NCBI RefSeq assembly: GCF_014023275.1
Contig: NZ_CP054698.1
Location: 1,860,001-1,924,000 of the forward strand
Source of the DNA: Nostoc edaphicum CCNP1411
Lineage (GTDB): Bacteria; Cyanobacteriota; Cyanobacteriia; Cyanobacteriales; Nostocaceae
Direction: 5' to 3'
Length of the DNA stretch: 64,000 nt
Part shown: positions 26,001 to 34,225 of the stretch, piece after piece
Layout: each line of letters begins with the position of its first letter
Numbering within the stretch: the first letter of the stretch is position 1
Notes under the pieces: generated by a model
The model's input: the letters and a program-made list of their open reading frames with translations, nothing else
Database searches by the model: none
What the model was told of the DNA's origin: nothing
Made by a program: the position numbers and the translations under genes

Positions 26001-28714
26001 GTGCCCTCAACAATTAAGCGTAAAGCCTGTTCTTGCTGTTTGCGATCGCTGATATCTGTAAAGACAGAATCGAGACAGGATTCTTCGGCATTGAGGCGGA
26101 GTGACAACAGTAACCAAACAACTGAACCATCCAAGCGCCGCAGTGCTATTTCAAAATTACGAACTTCACCATCCTTTTCTAACTCTGCTAGCATCCGCGT
26201 GCGATCGTCTGGATTAACATATAAGTCAGTTGTGAAATACTTGCCAACTAAGTCAGCAGCAGAGGTAAAACCTAATATCTCAGCACCACGTTGATTAGCA
26301 TCGATAATCAATCCATCTTTTTGGCAGGTGCGGAAAATCCCCACTTGGGAATTTTCAAAGATGTTGCGGTATTTCATTTCACTACGACGCAAGGCTTCTT
26401 CAGCTTGCTTGCGTTCTGTGATGTCGCGTCCCACACCTGCGATCGCAATTTCACCTCTGGGAGTGTTGATTGTGGAAGTGTTAAAGTTGAACCATCGCCA
26501 GCTACCGTCTTTGTGTCGCAATCGCACCTCAATATCAGTCAGCTTTTCGCCAGTTAAAGCCCTTTGTAAGGCGGTGACGCTAATTGCTAAATCTTCAGGT
26601 TTGGTAAACTCCACCACCGAATGACCTTCGATTTCCTCCAGGCTGTAACCCATAGTTGCAGTCACATTCGGCGAGTGATAAGTAAAAATTCCCTTTGGCG
26701 AGAGGACAAATATCAGATCATTGGCATTTTCAACAATGCTGCGGAATTTTAACTCACTTTCCTGGAGGGCTGCTTCGGCACGTTTGCGTTCTGTGGCATC
26801 AGTACCGACTGAAAGTATTTCGATTAAGTTTCCTTGTTCATCTAAAATAGGTTTATTTGCCCAGACTATCCAGACGCGATCGCCATTTTGGCATAAGTTT
26901 TCATTTTCGTTGAATAAATAGTTTTCTGGGTGTTGACAAATATCAACCATTAATGTTTGTAAGTCGCGCCCAGAAGTTTCGGTTTCTGGAACAATTGTGC
27001 CGATAACATTACGCCCGATAATTTCATCTAAATCGAAACCAAAAATCCTTTGACCGTAATCATTTAAAAATATGATGTTACCGTTACCGTCCCAACGTAG
27101 AATGATGCAGTTGGCTGTTTGCACCAAATCCCGATATTGGACTTCGCTTTGTCGCAAGGCTTCCTCAGTGCGTTTGCGAGCAGTAATATCGCGCACTATC
27201 GCTAAGATGTGCGGCTTACCGTTGTAAATGCAAGTTGTCCCTTTCACTTCCACATCTATCAAAGTGCCATCTTTGCAGATATCAACTGCTGGCCCATAAA
27301 ATTGCTCACCAGATTGCGTTGTTTCGAGAAACTCTAAAAAAACAGAATGTGAGTCTGGGTGAATGTAAACAGATGGATGTAAAGTGAGAAATTCTTCATA
27401 AGAGTAACCGTGCATCTGACAAGCCGCCGGATTAACTTCGGTGACTTTTTCAGTTTCTATTTCAGTAATAAATAGTCCATCATTAATAGCTTCAAAAATA
27501 CTGCGATATTGTAGCTCACTTTGTCGCAGTGCTTCTTCTGCCCTTTGGCGTTGGGTGATGTCGCGGAAACTCCACACTCTACCAATAATCTGTTCGCCGA
27601 TGCGCTGAGGACAGGAATAGCGCTCAAATACTCTGCCATCGCGCAATTCTAATGAGTCGTAACTAACTAGCTCTGGCTGTGAGTACAATCCTCGGACTCG
27701 TTGCAAAAATACATCCGGTTCTTTTAGCTGATTTGCCAGATACGCCAACCGTTGAGGATGATCTGGTTCTGTCAAAAGTTCTGGTGGAATTGACCACATT
27801 TCTAAGAACTTTTGGTTGTAACTAGTGATATTACTTGAGCTATCGACTACTAAGATACCATCTTGAATCGATTCAAAGATAGCGCTTAACAGAGATAAAG
27901 AGTTTTCTAAAGCAACTTGAGTTTGTTTGCGATCGCTCAAATCCCGCCCTAACACCACCAGAGCTTTGCGTCTACCATCCTGGTGAAATAGGGGAGCTTT
28001 AATCATATCTACACTGCTCACCGTCCCATCAGGTCGGGGTATAACTTCTTCTACCCGATGCACACATCCCATCTGCCAAGCTTGTTCATCTGTTTTGTCG
28101 CAGTTGAGCAAAGCATCGTGATAAAAATTGCTAAATTTTGCTAGTTCTGAGTCTGTTTGGCCTTGATAATCAACGCCTTCTAACTGTAAAAATTCCAGGT
28201 TAGCCTGGTTTGATAGTAACCATTTTCCCTCACCGTCTTTTAAACAGATAATATCTGGTGTAGCGTTAATTAATGTCTGCAAACGCTCCTCAATCTCTTG
28301 TAAGGATTCTTGAGTTCGTTGAGTCAGTGTGATATCCCGAATCACCAGTATTGCACAGCGATCGTCAGTCAGTCCGGCACAGTTCCCAGAAATTTGTAGT
28401 GTTAAAGTATGCTCACCCTGCTGCAACTGGTAATTTGTTGTTTCGTACTCACCATTGAGTATCCGCACATCAGGATAGGCTGGTAAAGTAACTGGTTGTC
28501 CTGCTTGTGCTAGGGGTAGCAAGTCAGTTAACTTCGCACCGGAGACAGTGTTGTGGGGTTGATTCACCAAACCCTCAAAGCTAGAATTACACCATTGAAT
28601 GCGTCGGTCTTCTCCTACCCAGACTACAGCATCAGCGATCGCACCTAATGTTACTTCCATTTTGGTGAGGGTAGCTTGCAATTGCTTTACCTGCTCCAAT
28701 TGTTTAGCGCTCAT
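23090..28714 (-). CDS. multi-PAS/GAF hybrid sensor histidine kinase
   Basis: A 1874-residue cytosolic hybrid kinase from ATG 28714, preceded by AAGGAG; a TTG at 28747 is upstream but poorly placed. Seven PAS domains start near residues 20, 138, 271, 396, 520, 651 and 775, a GAF at ~900, an eighth PAS at ~1053 and a second GAF at ~1188. The kinase core has H1376 in MSHELRTPLNAILGF and G-box GTGLGLTISRQ. A receiver at ~1655-1780 has D1708 in WMDMRMPVMNG. No membrane helices are seen. Between the ATP-domain N-box and G-box is an in-frame low-complexity insert ([10 protein letters not shown], then Met-Pro-Cys-rich repeats). It stands divergently from the precursor genes and upstream of the exporter operon, so it may control them. 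Confidence 0.9.
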   Translation of the reverse strand: MSAKQLEQVKQLQATLTKMEVTLGAIADAVVWVGEDRRIQWCNSSFEGLVNQPHNTVSGAKLTDLLPLAQAGQPVTLPAYPDVRILNGEYETTNYQLQQGEHTLTLQISGNCAGLTDDRCAILVIRDITLTQRTQESLQEIEERLQTLINATPDIICLKDGEGKWLLSNQANLEFLQLEGVDYQGQTDSELAKFSNFYHDALLNCDKTDEQAWQMGCVHRVEEVIPRPDGTVSSVDMIKAPLFHQDGRRKALVVLGRDLSDRKQTQVALENSLSLLSAIFESIQDGILVVDSSSNITSYNQKFLEMWSIPPELLTEPDHPQRLAYLANQLKEPDVFLQRVRGLYSQPELVSYDSLELRDGRVFERYSCPQRIGEQIIGRVWSFRDITQRQRAEEALRQSELQYRSIFEAINDGLFITEIETEKVTEVNPAACQMHGYSYEEFLTLHPSVYIHPDSHSVFLEFLETTQSGEQFYGPAVDICKDGTLIDVEVKGTTCIYNGKPHILAIVRDITARKRTEEALRQSEVQYRDLVQTANCIILRWDGNGNIIFLNDYGQRIFGFDLDEIIGRNVIGTIVPETETSGRDLQTLMVDICQHPENYLFNENENLCQNGDRVWIVWANKPILDEQGNLIEILSVGTDATERKRAEAALQESELKFRSIVENANDLIFVLSPKGIFTYHSPNVTATMGYSLEEIEGHSVVEFTKPEDLAISVTALQRALTGEKLTDIEVRLRHKDGSWRWFNFNTSTINTPRGEIAIAGVGRDITERKQAEEALRRSEMKYRNIFENSQVGIFRTCQKDGLIIDANQRGAEILGFTSAADLVGKYFTTDLYVNPDDRTRMLAELEKDGEVRNFEIALRRLDGSVVWLLLSLRLNAEESCLDSVFTDISDRKQQEQALRLIVEGTAAKTGDEFFNSCVRYLAEVLQVQYALVTEFGDEPKTKVRTLAFWCGGAINENLEYELQGTPCEHTLEGNLCHYPQAVQAAFPQDADLVKMNAESFFGVPLTSSSGEIIGHLAVIDVKPMKHDPGRELIVKIFAARAGAELERKQAEAALQESELKFRTIVEKVNDMLFVINPDGVFNYISPNILNTTGFAPSEMEGNSLASFTHPDDVPICFEAAQTILATGEGISGTEYRAKHRTKGWVWLTANAVRTQDAQGNFQIVGVARDISDRKQAEAALQRRTQAESLLSSISRQFIDQNLETAINFTLRAIAEFISAEHSCIFELSEDQRRFDLIHEWCGEGVEPLIDLAKGSPVESFPYFYAPILLGNHIQIPCVAELPPDTAERKLFEGMSFKSVVAVPMLHSGEVVGFVGTAMIHLCQTWSQEDLNLLKLVGEIIAIGRARHQAEEALRIAKEAAETANRAKSAFLANMSHELRTPLNAILGFSQLMERDTSLNSNQRESLATINRSGEHLLNLINDVLEMSKIEAGQIIFNPEDFDLYLLLQTLQEMFQVRAQTKQLFLRFEIAPNLPRYIQTDEGKLRQVLINLLGNAVKFTQTGGVTLRVRLGSESRGAGEAGEAGEAGEEELLSPAQPPMPNAPCPMPHAPCPMPNTPSLHFEVEDTGRGIAPEEMNNLFQPFVQTTSGIQTKEGTGLGLTISRQFVRLLGGDIHLTSSLRQGSTFSFDIQVNLAAALKAAPKLSKGRVLKLAADQPSYRVLVVDDRKENRDLIVQLLGSIGFEIEAANNGQEAIAIWQTWQPHLIWMDMRMPVMNGYDATKEIRAREKNITTNHHTVIIALTASAFEEQQASILAAGCNDLVRKPFREQVIFEKIAEYLQVRYVYAEESSEEATNNNLDNIQFSILDLRSAITVMPTQWITELNQAAVEVDAERIFQLIEQIPQTHSALAEKLANLVRSFCFDEIIGLTEENCN
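24035..24180 (-). repeat. in-frame low-complexity insertion in the kinase ATP-binding domain
   Basis: Plus-strand GGGCATGGGGCATGG units (24048-24107) and CCCCTGCTTCCCC units (24130-24175) lie inside the coding sequence. They encode [21 protein letters not shown] and GEAGEAG-like stretches. The frame is preserved on both sides. Related units lie at 19340, 20819, 21003, 28950 and 56571. Confidence 0.8.
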
Positions 28715-29146
28715 CACCAACTCCTTAATATCTCCTAGATAGATCAATCAATTTGGTATAGCGATTGTATCTTTAGTTGATCATCAGGATATTTAACTAC
28801 AGCAAAACTACATATTGGCTTCAAATATTACAGCAGCTATGCAGATATCAGCATCATAGAGATGGCAGGGAGCAGGGGAGCAACAAGAGGGAAAAGGATG
28901 AAGAAGAAATAAACCCTTTCCCCCTTACCCATTCCCCTTTGCCCTTCTTACCCATGCCCAATGCCCCATTCCCAATGCCCCATCCCCAATTAATCTGTGC
29001 TGAAAAATCTTTCCGCAATTGCACTTATCTCCCCTAGTTCTCCCCTATTTCTGTCTAAATTCAAATCAGAAAAGCAGAGAACACCGCTCAAAACAAGCAC
29101 ATATCTCTGCCGTATCAATAAGTCAACACAAACGGAGAAGAAACGT
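28715..29146. other. divergent intergenic region before the precursor genes
   Basis: This region separates the hybrid kinase (minus) from the first lanthipeptide precursor (plus) and must contain both promoters. It includes purine-rich GCAGGGAGCAGGGGAGC near 28864 and CCCATGCCCAATGCCCCAT heptads at 28950-28990. Neither promoter can be assigned with confidence. Confidence 0.4.
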
Positions 29147-29428
29147 ATGCTACACCAAATTAAAGAATTGCTGCAAAACGCCCAACTACAACAGCAAGTA
29201 ACAGCAGCAGCTAACCAAGCAGAAGCCATCAAAGTGCTAGCGATCGCTAGTGCAGAGAAAGGTTATAACTTCACAGTTGAAGCCATCTCTCAAATGCTGG
29301 CCGAATTAACCTTTGTGGATTCCAACGAACTGAGCGAAGAAGAATTACTTAGTGTTAGTGGTGGATTGATGGCTGATAGTGCGCCTAAGCTATGTCATAC
29401 AGAAGGCTGTGGTGGCGGACACTGCTAA
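29147..29428 (+). CDS. Nif11-type lanthipeptide precursor, copy 1
   Basis: A 93-residue precursor from ATG 29147, with CGGAGAA 9-15 bases upstream; earlier in-frame starts lack a ribosome site and would add unrelated residues. Residues 1-73 form a Nif11-like leader (LHQIKELLQNAQLQQQVTAA, then NQAEAIKVLAIASAEKGYNF) ending in LSEEELLSVSGG. The core after the double glycine is LMADSAPKLCHTEGCGGGHC, with one Ser and one Thr as dehydration sites and three Cys as thioether donors. It is the presumed LanM substrate, with the leader removed by the C39 transporter. Confidence 0.92.
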   Translation: MLHQIKELLQNAQLQQQVTAAANQAEAIKVLAIASAEKGYNFTVEAISQMLAELTFVDSNELSEEELLSVSGGLMADSAPKLCHTEGCGGGHC

Positions 29429-29669
29429 AAAAGGTATGTAGCTTCTCTTTCTCTTTGGCATTGTAGCCTCCAAGGTCAGGTTGTTTTTCTAAAACAGCTT
29501 TTTATATCCAACTTTCCCAATATTTTAATTTGGATAATTTCCATACTTGGTAATGAGGTTCAACGCAGAAAGAGATAATGCCTAACAGATTCCCTCTTTA
29601 CTTTTTTAATCAAGAAAAAGAGGGAATTAAATTAACAATTACTATCACCAACTCTGAGGGAATACAATT

Positions 29670-29960
29670 ATGTTGTCACAAATTCAAAGCCTACTCCAAA
29701 ATAGCCAACTACGCGAGAATATACAAGCAGCAGTTACCCAAACAGAAGCCATCAAACTGTTGTTAATTGCCAGTGCAGAAAAAGGTTATACTTTCACAGC
29801 CGAAAGCGTAGCTCAAATGCTGTCAGAACTGACCTTTGTGGATTCCAACGAACTGAGCGAAGAAGAATTACTCAGTGTTAGTGGCGGTGCAATGGCTGAT
29901 AGTGCGCCCAAACTATGTCATACAGCCGGCTGTGGTGGCGGACACTGCTATCTCTCGTAA
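29670..29960 (+). CDS. Nif11-type lanthipeptide precursor, copy 2
   Basis: A 96-residue paralogue of the first precursor. ATG 29670 follows GAGGGAA. The leader is also 73 residues and ends in the identical LSEEELLSVSGG. The core starts AMADSAPKLC, continues HTAGCGGGHC and has an extra YLS at the C-terminus. Ser, Thr and all three Cys are in the same places as in copy 1. Leaders differ at many positions while the last ~20 leader residues and the core are nearly unchanged, which points to selection on the cleavage region and product. Confidence 0.92.
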   Translation: MLSQIQSLLQNSQLRENIQAAVTQTEAIKLLLIASAEKGYTFTAESVAQMLSELTFVDSNELSEEELLSVSGGAMADSAPKLCHTAGCGGGHCYLS

Positions 29961-30080
29961 TTCGTAATTTTTGGTCTTTATTTGTTGGGGGCTTGTACCC
30001 CAACTAATTCAATTAATAATTACAAGTTATTTTAATTATGCCTAAGTAGGTAGACATCATTAAATATAAAATAAACTCCT

Positions 30081-30146
30081 AGTTTGTAGTGAGCGATTTA
30101 TCGCTCAGAGCAAGGATTATCAGGACTAAAGTCCTTACTACAAACT
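30081..30146. repeat. 66-bp REP-like palindrome with two internal hairpins
   Basis: The ends AGTTTGTAGT and ACTACAAACT are perfect inverted repeats. The interior has two further hairpins, AGCGATTTATCGCT and AGGACTAAAGTCCT. This compound palindrome is typical of interspersed Nostoc repeats. It sits between the second precursor gene and lanM and could act as a transcript attenuator or mRNA stabiliser. The rest of 29961-30279 shows no gene. Confidence 0.7.
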
Positions 30147-30279
30147 TTAAATTTATTTATGCCTAGATACTGACCTAATTAGTACTTAATTTAAAATTTA
30201 TTTCAGACGCACGCTATTGTTTTTAATGCTAACTATTAAAACGTAAACCAGAATTGATACTTACCTTTTAACTCCCACT

Positions 30280-33200
30280 ATGAGAAATCCAGCTATGGTT
30301 CAACAAGTTGTTCGCTTATCCCAACAGAAAATATCAGACGATTTAAGAGCGATCGCTGCCAATGCTAGCTTTATCTGGGAACGCCTTGATGAAAGCAGAT
30401 TTGCAGTCGATCGAGTAAACGAACAAGAAATTAACCGTCGGCGCGATCGCTGGTGCGAAGTTGCAGCAGAAGGTAAATTGGATACGTTGCACAAACGCTT
30501 ACAGTGGGAAGGGCTAGACCTCGATCCTGTTAGTTCCAAATTGGGAACCATCGAGTTGCTTGCCGATCAACCTTTGCCTGAGTGGGCAGAAACCTTGCAG
30601 CAAATCATCCAAACCGCTACAGGATTCAATTCTGCAACCGAAGTATTTCTACCAATAGATTCACAAAATCCGATCACCTTTGAAGATATTCTTTTGCCTG
30701 CTATCTTGGTAGCCAGACAGCAATTACTGACTCGCTGCGACAGTCAATTTACCCAAGATTTTCTTTCCTTATCGATTCTTTCCCGCGACGCTTACAGTTC
30801 TCTAGAACGTGGTCTACTGAAACGATTAGCAGGAATTTGCACTAAGACATTAGATTTTGAATTTTCTCAGGTGCGTCCTTTTGGTCAAAGCTTGCTCGGC
30901 TTGCTGGGAATGGAAACGGGACATAATAACACTCACTACACCAAGTTCGTCAATCAACTCTTGGAAGATGGAATGCTGACCTTCTTCCAGAAGTATCCAG
31001 TTCTCGGTCGGTTAGTGGCAACAGCCGTCAATTTTTGGGTTGAGTTTACTGCTGAATTTCTCGAACGTTTAGTTGCAGATAGGACGGATATTCAACGAAC
31101 TTTTAATGAAAGAATTATCCCATTTTCTCAAAACAAAGTTGCCGAAATTCAAACATCCATTTCCGATTCACACAAACGCGGACGAACGGTGATTTTACTC
31201 ACCTTTGAGTCTGGACTTAAACTTGTTTATAAACCCAAAGATTTAGGATTAGAGGTTGTCTTTAACCAATTTTTAGATTGGTGCAATCAACACAGCAATC
31301 TTTTAGATTTTAAAGTCATTCAGGTGCTGGAGCGTAAAGGTTACGGTTGGGTAGAATATGTTGAACAGTTGCCTTGTGTTGATGAAGCAGCTGCAAAACG
31401 ATTCTATCAGCGTTCTGGGATGTTGTTGTGTGTGCTTTACGCTTTGCGGGGAACAGATTGCCATTACGAAAACTTAATTGCCAATGGCGAACATCTGGTG
31501 CTGATTGACATGGAAACACTGCTGCACCACGAACCAAATCTCATTGAAGACTCACCGCTTACCCAAGATTTAGAAACAACCGCCACACGACAATTTTGGG
31601 ATTCCGTACTCCGCACCGGACTTTTACCGCGTTGGGACTTTAGTGGCGATCGCAGTGTCGCTTATGATATTAGCGGTCTAGGCAGCACAGATCCCCGACT
31701 ATCTCCCCGCAAAGTGCCGCGCTGGCAGAATATTAATACAGATAATATGCACCTGTTGTCTGAGCCTGTAACCTTGCCGATTGGGAAAAATGTACCGTTC
31801 TTGGGTGAAGTTGCTCTGTCTCCAAACGATTATCAACTGCAAATCACCACTGGGTTTGAGCAGATGTATCGCTTTTTGATGGCGCACAAAGATTTCTTAA
31901 TTTCACGCCAAAGTTTGCTATCTGCTATGCAAAATCAGCAGGTGCGCTTTATCTTCCGCAACACCCGCATCTATGGCATCATCCTTCAAAAAGCTTTAGC
32001 ACCCGATTACCTCAAACACGGCGTAGATTACAGCATTCAACTCGATGTTCTCAGCCGTGCTTTTCTAGTTGCTCAAGATAAACCAAACGCCTTTCCCGTT
32101 TTGAGCGCAGAACTCCGAGCAATGGAACAATTGGATATTCCCTTCTTCACGGCTAGCGCTGTGGTTGATGAACTGAGTTTAAACGGTTCTTCTTCCATTC
32201 CCAACTACTTCAAGCAATCCAGTTACCAAGACCTGCTCAACCAGTTACAATCTCTAGATGAAACCGACCTAGCTCGACAAGTAGCGATTATTCAAGGCTC
32301 CTTCGATGCCAAGATTGCAACCACTTTCAGCCGCCAAGGTGGGCAATGGCAAGGCGAATCGTTACCGTTGCTAAATTCGGAACAATTGATTGCTGAAGCC
32401 AAGGAAATCGCCACTCAACTGGAAACCAGAGCCATTTCTGACCCTGATGGCAGCGTTAACTGGATTGGTTTAGACTTTATACCTCGCGCCGAACGATATC
32501 AACTGCAAGTATTAAACAATTCTCTTTGTGATGGACGCTCTGGAGTTGCTTTGTTTTTAGCTGCACTAAGTCAAGTAACTGGTGATTCCCGTTACCGTGA
32601 TTTAGCATTGAGGACAGTACAATCTCTGCGTCGCCAAATCCACACCATTGATCCAGAAACTTGGGAACGCATGGCCCGTTTCATGGGCGTTGGGGGTGCA
32701 ACAGGTTTAGGATCGATGATCTATAGCCTGGTGAAAATTAGTCAACTCCTCAACGATGCAACGCTGTTGCCAGACGCTCAAGTATTAGCCGAGTTGATGA
32801 CACCAGAACTAATTGCTGCCGACGAACACTTGGATATTATGAGTGGTGCAGCTGGGGCAATTTTAGGGTTATTATCCCTGTATCAAGCCACAGGAGAAGC
32901 AACCGTATTAGAAAAAGCGATCGCCTGTGGACAACATTTAATCAACCGTCAAGTTAGCCACAACGGTGCGCCCAAAGCTTGGCATACTTATTGGGATAAG
33001 CCCTTAACTGGCTTCTCTCATGGAGCCGCAGGTATCTCTTACGCCTTGCTCAGACTTTATGCCGCCACCTCAGAGGGCAAGTACTTAGAAGCAGGTTTAG
33101 CAGGAATCGAGTATGAGCGTAGCGTCTTTTGCCAGTCCACAGCCAACTGGCCAGACTTCCGCAGAATGGGACAACCAGGACAACTTGACTTTGCAAATAA

Positions 33201-33597
33201 GTGGTGTCATGGTGCAGCCGGCATTGGTTTGGGACGCTTAGGCAGTTTGAGAATCGTGGAAACGCCGGAAATTCAACAAGAAATTGAAATTGCTCTCCAA
33301 ACTACTCAGAGTTTTGGCTTACAAGCGATCGATCACTTGTGCTGTGGCAACTTTGGACGGGCGGAAGTGCTGTTAGTCGGTGCAAAAATCTGTTCCCGTC
33401 CTGATTGGCATCAAATTGCTCACCAGAATGTAACAAATGTTGTGGCTAGAGCCAAGCAAACTGGAGCTTATCAACTGTTCCCCAACTTACCCAATTCTGT
33501 ATTTAATCCTGGCTTTTTACCCGGTATATCTGGAATTGGTTATCAATTGCTGCGTTTGGCGAACAATAATTTGCCTTCAATATTATTGTGGGATTGA
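30280..33597 (+). CDS. lanM: class II lanthipeptide synthetase LanM (ProcM-like)
   Basis: At 1105 residues this is a full-length bifunctional LanM. The N-terminal dehydratase contains VYKPKDLGLE (~316) and CHYENLIANGEHLVLIDMET (~395-415), the kinase-like residues that phosphorylate and eliminate Ser/Thr. The C-terminal cyclase (from ~740) has the LanC repeats GAAGAILGLLSLY, SHGAAGISYALL and KWCHGAAGIGLGRL. Zinc ligands are C976 and the adjacent pair C1021-C1022 in HLCCGNFG. Most LanC domains have CHG there. The CCG variant with three Cys ligands defines the ProcM-like group, known for relaxed substrate use. It lies downstream of the two precursors on the same strand. ATG 30280 is used; ATG 30295 is an alternative. 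Confidence 0.95.
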   Translation: MRNPAMVQQVVRLSQQKISDDLRAIAANASFIWERLDESRFAVDRVNEQEINRRRDRWCEVAAEGKLDTLHKRLQWEGLDLDPVSSKLGTIELLADQPLPEWAETLQQIIQTATGFNSATEVFLPIDSQNPITFEDILLPAILVARQQLLTRCDSQFTQDFLSLSILSRDAYSSLERGLLKRLAGICTKTLDFEFSQVRPFGQSLLGLLGMETGHNNTHYTKFVNQLLEDGMLTFFQKYPVLGRLVATAVNFWVEFTAEFLERLVADRTDIQRTFNERIIPFSQNKVAEIQTSISDSHKRGRTVILLTFESGLKLVYKPKDLGLEVVFNQFLDWCNQHSNLLDFKVIQVLERKGYGWVEYVEQLPCVDEAAAKRFYQRSGMLLCVLYALRGTDCHYENLIANGEHLVLIDMETLLHHEPNLIEDSPLTQDLETTATRQFWDSVLRTGLLPRWDFSGDRSVAYDISGLGSTDPRLSPRKVPRWQNINTDNMHLLSEPVTLPIGKNVPFLGEVALSPNDYQLQITTGFEQMYRFLMAHKDFLISRQSLLSAMQNQQVRFIFRNTRIYGIILQKALAPDYLKHGVDYSIQLDVLSRAFLVAQDKPNAFPVLSAELRAMEQLDIPFFTASAVVDELSLNGSSSIPNYFKQSSYQDLLNQLQSLDETDLARQVAIIQGSFDAKIATTFSRQGGQWQGESLPLLNSEQLIAEAKEIATQLETRAISDPDGSVNWIGLDFIPRAERYQLQVLNNSLCDGRSGVALFLAALSQVTGDSRYRDLALRTVQSLRRQIHTIDPETWERMARFMGVGGATGLGSMIYSLVKISQLLNDATLLPDAQVLAELMTPELIAADEHLDIMSGAAGAILGLLSLYQATGEATVLEKAIACGQHLINRQVSHNGAPKAWHTYWDKPLTGFSHGAAGISYALLRLYAATSEGKYLEAGLAGIEYERSVFCQSTANWPDFRRMGQPGQLDFANKWCHGAAGIGLGRLGSLRIVETPEIQQEIEIALQTTQSFGLQAIDHLCCGNFGRAEVLLVGAKICSRPDWHQIAHQNVTNVVARAKQTGAYQLFPNLPNSVFNPGFLPGISGIGYQLLRLANNNLPSILLWD

Positions 33598-33633
33598 GCT
33601 TGTTGTTCATACTCAAAAATAGCTTTTGACCAG

Positions 33634-33661
33634 ACCCTATTAGTTTACGCTAATAGGGTCA
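33634..33661. terminator. hairpin after lanM, possible terminator
   Basis: GACCCTATTAG and CTAATAGGGTC form an 11-bp perfect stem around a six-base loop, 37 bp after the lanM stop. There is no U-tract, so it may be a weak terminator or the edge of the ISL3 remnant. Confidence 0.4.
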
Positions 33662-33678
33662 GAACTAGCCCTCTCAAG

Positions 33679-34216
33679 GTGTTGGTTGCTGATAAAAGCC
33701 CAAAAGCGAGTCATCTCAAAATTTTAAAGTTACAGCAGCAAGTACTTGACTTTGTAGAATTGTCGTTAGATGATGAATCAGAAAAAGCCAAAAAATTAGA
33801 AGCATTAAACAAGAGTAAATATAGCTTACTAAAAAATGAAGACTCTTTAAATAAAAAGCAAAAATTTAAATTACAATCTGTGCGAGAAATTTCGCCTAAT
33901 CTCGCTAAAATGCACGCACTTAAAGAACAATTCCGCCAGATATTTGACACAACTAAATCTTGGGGAGATAGCATCACTCAATTATTAGACTGGATGTATG
34001 ATGCTCGTTCATTTTTTCCGAAAAGTCTAGGGACAATGGTGAGATGGTTTGGGGAAATAGTTGGTTATTTTGACGGCAGAACAAAAGCGTGGTGTTGTAG
34101 AAGGAATTAATAATAAACTCAAGTTAATTAAAAGACTTGGGTATGGCTTTCGTAATTTTAGCAATTTTCGCTTACGCAGTTTATTAAACTGGCACTTTTC
34201 TATTAATTCTCCATAA
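33679..34216 (+). pseudogene. ISL3-family transposase remnant (C-terminal half, frameshifted)
   Basis: The frame reads KSKYSLLKNEDSLNKKQKFK, then MHALKEQFRQIFD, SFFPKSLGTMVRWFGEIVGY. After a one-base frameshift near 34092 it continues VVEGINNKLKLIKRLGYGFR to NFSNFRLRSLLNWHFSINSP and a TAA at 34214. These are the C-terminal landmarks of cyanobacterial ISL3 transposases. The N-terminal zinc finger and DNA-binding part is missing. The gene is a relic. The ~100 bp after it are repeated near 5144. Confidence 0.8.
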
Positions 34217-34225
34217 AAGTAGCTG

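Noticed and set aside
25298..26624. Plus-strand reading frames opposite the hybrid kinase
   Set aside because: They recur at each PAS domain because the domains are repeated, so they are shadows of the kinase gene.
28997..29146. Extended N-terminus for the first precursor
   Set aside because: No ribosome site supports the upstream start, whereas GGAG precedes ATG 29147 and gives a leader the same length as in the second precursor.
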